From positions 1-8,198 of the forward strand of contig JAJZYV010000066.1 in the NCBI GenBank assembly GCA_021797955.1: a DNA stretch of 8,198 nucleotides. Direction: 5' to 3'. The notes beneath the pieces were generated by a model, which searched no databases, was not told the origin of the DNA, and worked only from the letters and a program-made list of their open reading frames with translations. Below, piece after piece: positions 5,349 to 8,198 of this stretch; within the stretch, counting starts at the first letter, position 1; the number at the start of each line of letters is the position of its first letter. A program made the position numbers and the translations under genes. Origin of the DNA: Thermoplasmata archaeon. Its GTDB lineage: Archaea > Thermoplasmatota > Thermoplasmata > Thermoplasmatales > Thermoplasmataceae.

Positions 5349-7130
5349 ATGGTACAATACAAATGGGTGGCATTATCAAACACTACCATAGGAATTATGA
5401 TGGCTTCCATAAACGGAACAATTATTCTAATATCTATTCCGGCTATATTTAATGGAATCCACATAAACTTCCTTCAGTCCAGTTCCCTTGTTTATCTCTT
5501 ATGGCTCTTAATGGGTTACAATATTGTTACAGCAACTCTGCTGGTTTCCTTTGGAAGACTCTCAGATATTTATGGCAGAGTTAGGTTATTTAATTTTGGT
5601 TTCATGCTTTTCACTTTTGGTTCAATATTATTATACCTAACTTCCGTGTTTGGCGTTATGGGAGATACCGCAGCACTTGAATTGATTATATTCAGATTGG
5701 TTCAAGGAGTGGGGGCTGCGTTTCTGTTTTCAAATAGCTCTGCAATTCTCACTGATGCCTTTCGGGTGGATGAGAGGGGGATGGCTCTAGGTCTTAACAT
5801 GGTAGCTGCGCTTGCTGGTTCGTTTATAGGACTTGTATTGGGCGGTATTCTTGCCGTTTTTGACTGGGGTTATGTTTTCCTGGTCAGTGTTCCTGTTGGT
5901 GCAATTGGGACCGTTTGGTCATACTGGAAAATGAAGGAAACTGGAATAAAGCAGAAAGACCAGAAAATCGATTATATTGGCAATGCAACCTTCGGAGTAG
6001 GATTAACCATACTGCTAGTTGGTGTTACTTACGGATTGCTCCCATACGGAACAAGTATGTATGGTTGGACAAATCCATGGGTTGATACAGCCCTTGGTGT
6101 AGGTGCGTTTTTGCTTGTACTTTTCCCATTCGTTGAAACTAAAGTGAAGCAACCTATGTTCAAGATGGAATTGTTCAAAATAAGGGCCTTTGCAGCTGGA
6201 AATTTTGCAGCATTACTTGGAGCTCTGGGAAGAGGAGGGGTTATGCTAATGTTAATTATTCTTTTACAGGGAATTTGGCTTCCCATACATGGATACTCTT
6301 TTGCTTCAACTCCATTCTGGGCCGGAGTATACATGCTACCTATGACAGCAGGATTTTTGTTTATGGGTCCTCTTTCCGGAAGGTTAAGTGATAAACATGG
6401 AGCAAAACTCCTTGCAACATTGGGTATGCTTCTTGTGGCGCTTGCATTTACCCTTCTAGCTTTGTTACCGTATAATTTCTATTACCCATATTTTGCGGCA
6501 ATATTGTTTTTAATGGGAACTGGAAGTGGTATGTTCGCAGCCCCAAATGCTGCAGCCATTATGAATTCAGTTCCCGCAGAGACTCGTGGGGCAGCCTCTG
6601 GAATGAGAGCTACATTACAGAATGCAGCACAAACAGCAAGTCTTGGGCTTTTCTTCACCATAGTGTTAACAGGCCTCAGTGCTAATATCCCTGCTTCAAT
6701 AGGAACATCCATAGCGGCCCTCAACATAGGGCCGGCACTTTCGTCCCAAGTTTCAGGCATAATATCTGGAACGTCACCTACCATACTTTTATTCTCTGCA
6801 TTCCTTGGTCAGAATCCCGTGGTTCCAATATTACAGGCAACTGGTGTTTATTCACTTCTTCCATCCTCAGCACAGTTGACCATAGCTGGTAAACAGTGGT
6901 TCCCTGATGCTCTAGCGGGGGCATTTATGTCTTCACTGAGAATTGCATTCATTCTTGGAATCATAATGTCACTTATAGCTGCATTCGTCTCCAGTATGAG
7001 AGGAAAAAAATACGTCCATGAGGGAGCGAAGAGTATTTTTAATGAGAATGATCCTACGAACATAACTAGTCATTCAACTGAGAATAAAGCAGAAGCAAAG
7101 GAGATGGTAGATTATGGAAGCGGAAAATAA
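5349..7130 (+). CDS. MFS exporter, DHA2 (14-TM) drug-resistance type
   Basis: This cytoplasmic-membrane proton-driven exporter of the EmrB/QacA-like DHA2 branch has 593 residues, enough for 14 membrane segments. Motif A is clear between TM2 and TM3 (GRLSDIYGR, 69-77, with D73). Motif B lies in TM4 (R116 in [12 protein letters not shown]). The antiporter motif C in TM5 is [10 protein letters not shown] (157-166). A second motif-A-like loop, GRLSDKHGA, follows TM8. In TM1 the aspartate of the usual LDxTIVNVALP is an asparagine (N22 in [13 protein letters not shown]). The C-terminal 44 residues are hydrophilic and cytoplasmic. From memory, the closest flavour is a group of roughly 600-residue actinobacterial MFS proteins, suggesting an old transfer; this was not searched. 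The downstream marR-type gene overlaps by 17 bases, so a toxic small molecule, weak acid or phenolic is a likely substrate class, but the actual substrate cannot be read from sequence. Confidence 0.94.
   Translation: MVQYKWVALSNTTIGIMMASINGTIILISIPAIFNGIHINFLQSSSLVYLLWLLMGYNIVTATLLVSFGRLSDIYGRVRLFNFGFMLFTFGSILLYLTSVFGVMGDTAALELIIFRLVQGVGAAFLFSNSSAILTDAFRVDERGMALGLNMVAALAGSFIGLVLGGILAVFDWGYVFLVSVPVGAIGTVWSYWKMKETGIKQKDQKIDYIGNATFGVGLTILLVGVTYGLLPYGTSMYGWTNPWVDTALGVGAFLLVLFPFVETKVKQPMFKMELFKIRAFAAGNFAALLGALGRGGVMLMLIILLQGIWLPIHGYSFASTPFWAGVYMLPMTAGFLFMGPLSGRLSDKHGAKLLATLGMLLVALAFTLLALLPYNFYYPYFAAILFLMGTGSGMFAAPNAAAIMNSVPAETRGAASGMRATLQNAAQTASLGLFFTIVLTGLSANIPASIGTSIAALNIGPALSSQVSGIISGTSPTILLFSAFLGQNPVVPILQATGVYSLLPSSAQLTIAGKQWFPDALAGAFMSSLRIAFILGIIMSLIAAFVSSMRGKKYVHEGAKSIFNENDPTNITSHSTENKAEAKEMVDYGSGK
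7100..7103 (+). promoter_or_regulatory. ribosome binding site of the marR-type gene
   Basis: GGAG (within AAAGGAGATGG) lies inside the exporter coding region, ten bases before the ATG at 7114. It supports reinitiated translation of the regulator on the shared messenger. Confidence 0.5.
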
Positions 7131-7566
7131 CGATCTAGACAGTAATATAGATTTCAAGATATGGAAAGAATTCTCTTCTGTCTACAAGATTTTATACAAG
7201 AACCTTGAAGCTTTCCTAAATAAATACGGAATAGGCATAATCGAATTTAGAATTCTGAAAACACTCTCATCATTAGGAGCCTGCCCAATGGTGAAATTGG
7301 CAGAATTAAATCTCATAACACAACCATGGATTACAGGCATAATCGATAAACTTGAAAAAAAAGGATTTGTGGAGAGAGTACGTTCCTCTAGCGATAGAAG
7401 AATTATTAATATTGAACTTAAGCCTGCTGGAATAGTTCTCTATAACGAACTGAAGAGGAAATATGAAGAGAATATTTCAAAGATTTTTGCTCCAATTGAT
7501 CTTGAAACGAAAGAGCAGTTTTTAGAGGTTCTTAATACTATTGAGAATGCAATCAAATCCAATTAG
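7114..7566 (+). CDS. MarR family winged-helix transcriptional regulator
   Basis: This is a 150-residue cytosolic dimeric repressor of the MarR family. An N-terminal dimerisation helix (about 13-37, rich in K and Y) is followed by [11 protein letters not shown] (45-55), the helix-turn-helix with recognition helix around 68-82 ([18 protein letters not shown]), and the wing with the hallmark [16 protein letters not shown] (91-106, D94-R95-R96). A C-terminal helix pair (about 107-148) closes the dimer arm. Length and layout are typical. The ATG at 7114 overlaps the exporter gene by 17 bases and has GGAG ten bases upstream. The family normally represses its own operon and is released by the exporter substrate, often a phenolic or other lipophilic compound. 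The palindromic sites in 5233-5306 are the natural places to look for its operator. It could also act on the pirin inverted repeat. Confidence 0.94.
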   Translation: MEAENNDLDSNIDFKIWKEFSSVYKILYKNLEAFLNKYGIGIIEFRILKTLSSLGACPMVKLAELNLITQPWITGIIDKLEKKGFVERVRSSSDRRIINIELKPAGIVLYNELKRKYEENISKIFAPIDLETKEQFLEVLNTIENAIKSN

Positions 7567-7599
7567 AGGCATTAAAGATTATTGAGAGAAACAATAACA

Positions 7600-7609
7600 A
7601 ATAATAAAT
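7600..7609 (+). promoter_or_regulatory. TATA-like box of the tRNA gene
   Basis: AATAATAAAT is centred about 28 bases before the first base of the tRNA. The position fits an archaeal tRNA promoter; the match is weak in composition. Confidence 0.4.
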
Positions 7610-7632
7610 CAGGAAAAAGAATGAGGTGTGAA

Positions 7633-7707
7633 GCTCCGGTGGTGTAGCCAGGTCAAGCATAAGGGACTCTCAATCCCTCGACTCGGGTCCAAATCCCGGC
7701 CGGAGCA
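7633..7707 (+). tRNA. tRNA-Glu (anticodon CTC)
   Basis: The 75 bases fold completely. The acceptor stem GCTCCGG pairs with CCGGAGC, followed by discriminator A. The D arm has GTGT against GCAT (two wobble pairs) with loop AGCCAGGTCAA. The anticodon stem AGGGA/TCCCT encloses loop CTCTCAA with anticodon CTC at 7669-7671, reading GAG. The variable loop has four bases (CGAC, with G15-C48 possible), and the T stem is TCGGG/CCCGG. There is no intron and CCA is not encoded. The T loop is TCCAAAT, so position 55 is C instead of the near-universal U, although U54, C56 and A58 are normal. The gene is downstream of the exporter operon on the same strand. Confidence 0.96.
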
Positions 7708-7919
7708 TCTTTTATAATGTGATTAGAATTTGCTTTTCGCCATATAAAATAGTAGTTATTTCAATGGACTGATCTTCCCTAACTTAGCTTCTCTTCCTAA
7801 GAAACTGCTCTAAAAATTTAATATGTTATCGTTCACCGAAATTATATTTGTATGAAGGCTTTCAGTTGCAAAATTACACATGTGGAAAAATTATTAAATA
7901 TTTTTTTATTAGTACACAA
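7708..7919. other. non-coding stretch between tRNA-Glu and the last gene
   Basis: About 210 bases contain no convincing gene. A short TCTTTTAT run right after the tRNA (7708-7715) may end its transcript. No copy of the tRNA 3' end, integrase fragment or repeat was seen that would mark an integration site. A 23-codon frame (7852-7923) is discussed under rejected items. Confidence 0.6.
7891..7902 (+). promoter_or_regulatory. TATA box of the last gene
   Basis: TTATTAAATATT lies 18 to 29 bases before the ATG at 7920, preceded by GGAAAAA as a possible BRE. There is no Shine-Dalgarno sequence before the ATG, so a leaderless transcript is likely. Confidence 0.5.
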
Positions 7920-8198
7920 ATGAATCAGGAAGATGTTCGTAAAATAAGTGAATCGCTGATCGAACAAAATACTTTATATCTAATGGACCAGAAAATTGTA
8001 CGCCCTCAGATAGAAGGGGTACCAATCAATTTCGAAAGATATCGAACCAAGATGGTAAAGAATGAACAGGATGAAGTAATATTGACTGTAAATTACGATA
8101 CTTCACCAGATCCATCAGCAGAGCCTGCAAGAGGATTTGCTAAGATAGCTCAAACTCTATCAGGATTGCTAAATTTCAAAATAGGAGATACTGGAGGC
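7920..8198 (+). CDS. 5' end of an unrecognised protein (partial)
   Basis: An open frame of 93 codons begins at ATG 7920 (MNQEDVRKISESLIEQNTLY) and runs off the right edge with no stop. The visible part is soluble, with an N-terminal helix (2-17), a proline-containing strand region (KIVRPQIEGVPINFERYR), a strand EVILTVNYDTS, and a helix around GFAKIAQTLSGLLNF. There is no signal peptide, and no cofactor motif is visible. I do not recognise the family. The start is backed by a TATA-like element at the leaderless distance, and codon use resembles the neighbours. The frame is probably a real gene because it is open through the edge and in normal codon style, but function is unknown. Confidence 0.68.
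   Translation, partial: MNQEDVRKISESLIEQNTLYLMDQKIVRPQIEGVPINFERYRTKMVKNEQDEVILTVNYDTSPDPSAEPARGFAKIAQTLSGLLNFKIGDTGG

Noticed and set aside
6029..6784. Two minus-strand frames of about 100 codons each opposite the exporter.
   Set aside because: They lie opposite conserved MFS membrane segments, have proline- and alanine-rich shadow composition, and no upstream signals.
7633..7919. Possible integration site at the tRNA 3' end.
   Set aside because: No repeat of the tRNA 3' sequence, no integrase and no transposase fragment is seen in the following bases of the window.
7852..7923. A 23-codon frame starting MKAFSCKITHV whose TGA overlaps the ATG of the last gene (ATGA), as a possible leader peptide.
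   Set aside because: It is very short, has no ribosome site, and the TATA box of the last gene lies inside it, so it would not be on that gene's transcript. The overlap is probably chance.

Overview
The window looks like chromosome from an archaeon, most plausibly an acidophilic Thermoplasmata lineage (Thermoplasma, Ferroplasma or Cuniculiplasma type). The evidence is an AT-rich sequence with frequent AGA/AGG and ATA codons, TATA-like boxes about 25 bases upstream of start codons with no room for a Shine-Dalgarno (leaderless transcripts), a tRNA gene without an encoded CCA, and a DUF47 plus Pho4/PiT gene pair typical of archaea. The lineage is inferred from family memory; no search was run.

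Left part (1-1845): the 3' end of an unrecognised gene is followed by a type I 3-dehydroquinate dehydratase (aroD, shikimate pathway), then a convergent pirin gene on the minus strand. Between pirin and the next, divergent gene lie two leaderless promoters, a perfect 9-bp-arm inverted repeat sitting exactly on the pirin start codon, and a second inverted repeat with 14-base spacing.

Middle (1949-5126): a PhoU-like DUF47 protein and a Pho4/PiT-family permease overlap by ATGA and form a phosphate uptake operon. The permease lacks the hallmark aspartates of PiT carriers. Tail-to-tail with it, on the minus strand, is an overlapping pair of genes that I do not recognise (288 and about 244 residues). 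They share one leaderless promoter, and this two-gene unit is the best candidate for something undescribed.

Right part (5127-8198): a 222-base divergent intergenic region carries a TATA box, a tandem 7-mer and an AT-only hairpin followed by seven T. It drives a 14-TM DHA2-type MFS exporter whose 3' end overlaps a MarR-family regulator, a classic efflux and local-regulator operon. Then come tRNA-Glu(CTC) with an odd C at position 55, about 210 non-coding bases, and the 5' end of an unrecognised gene running off the window. No CRISPR array, insertion sequence, rRNA or clear integration site was seen.
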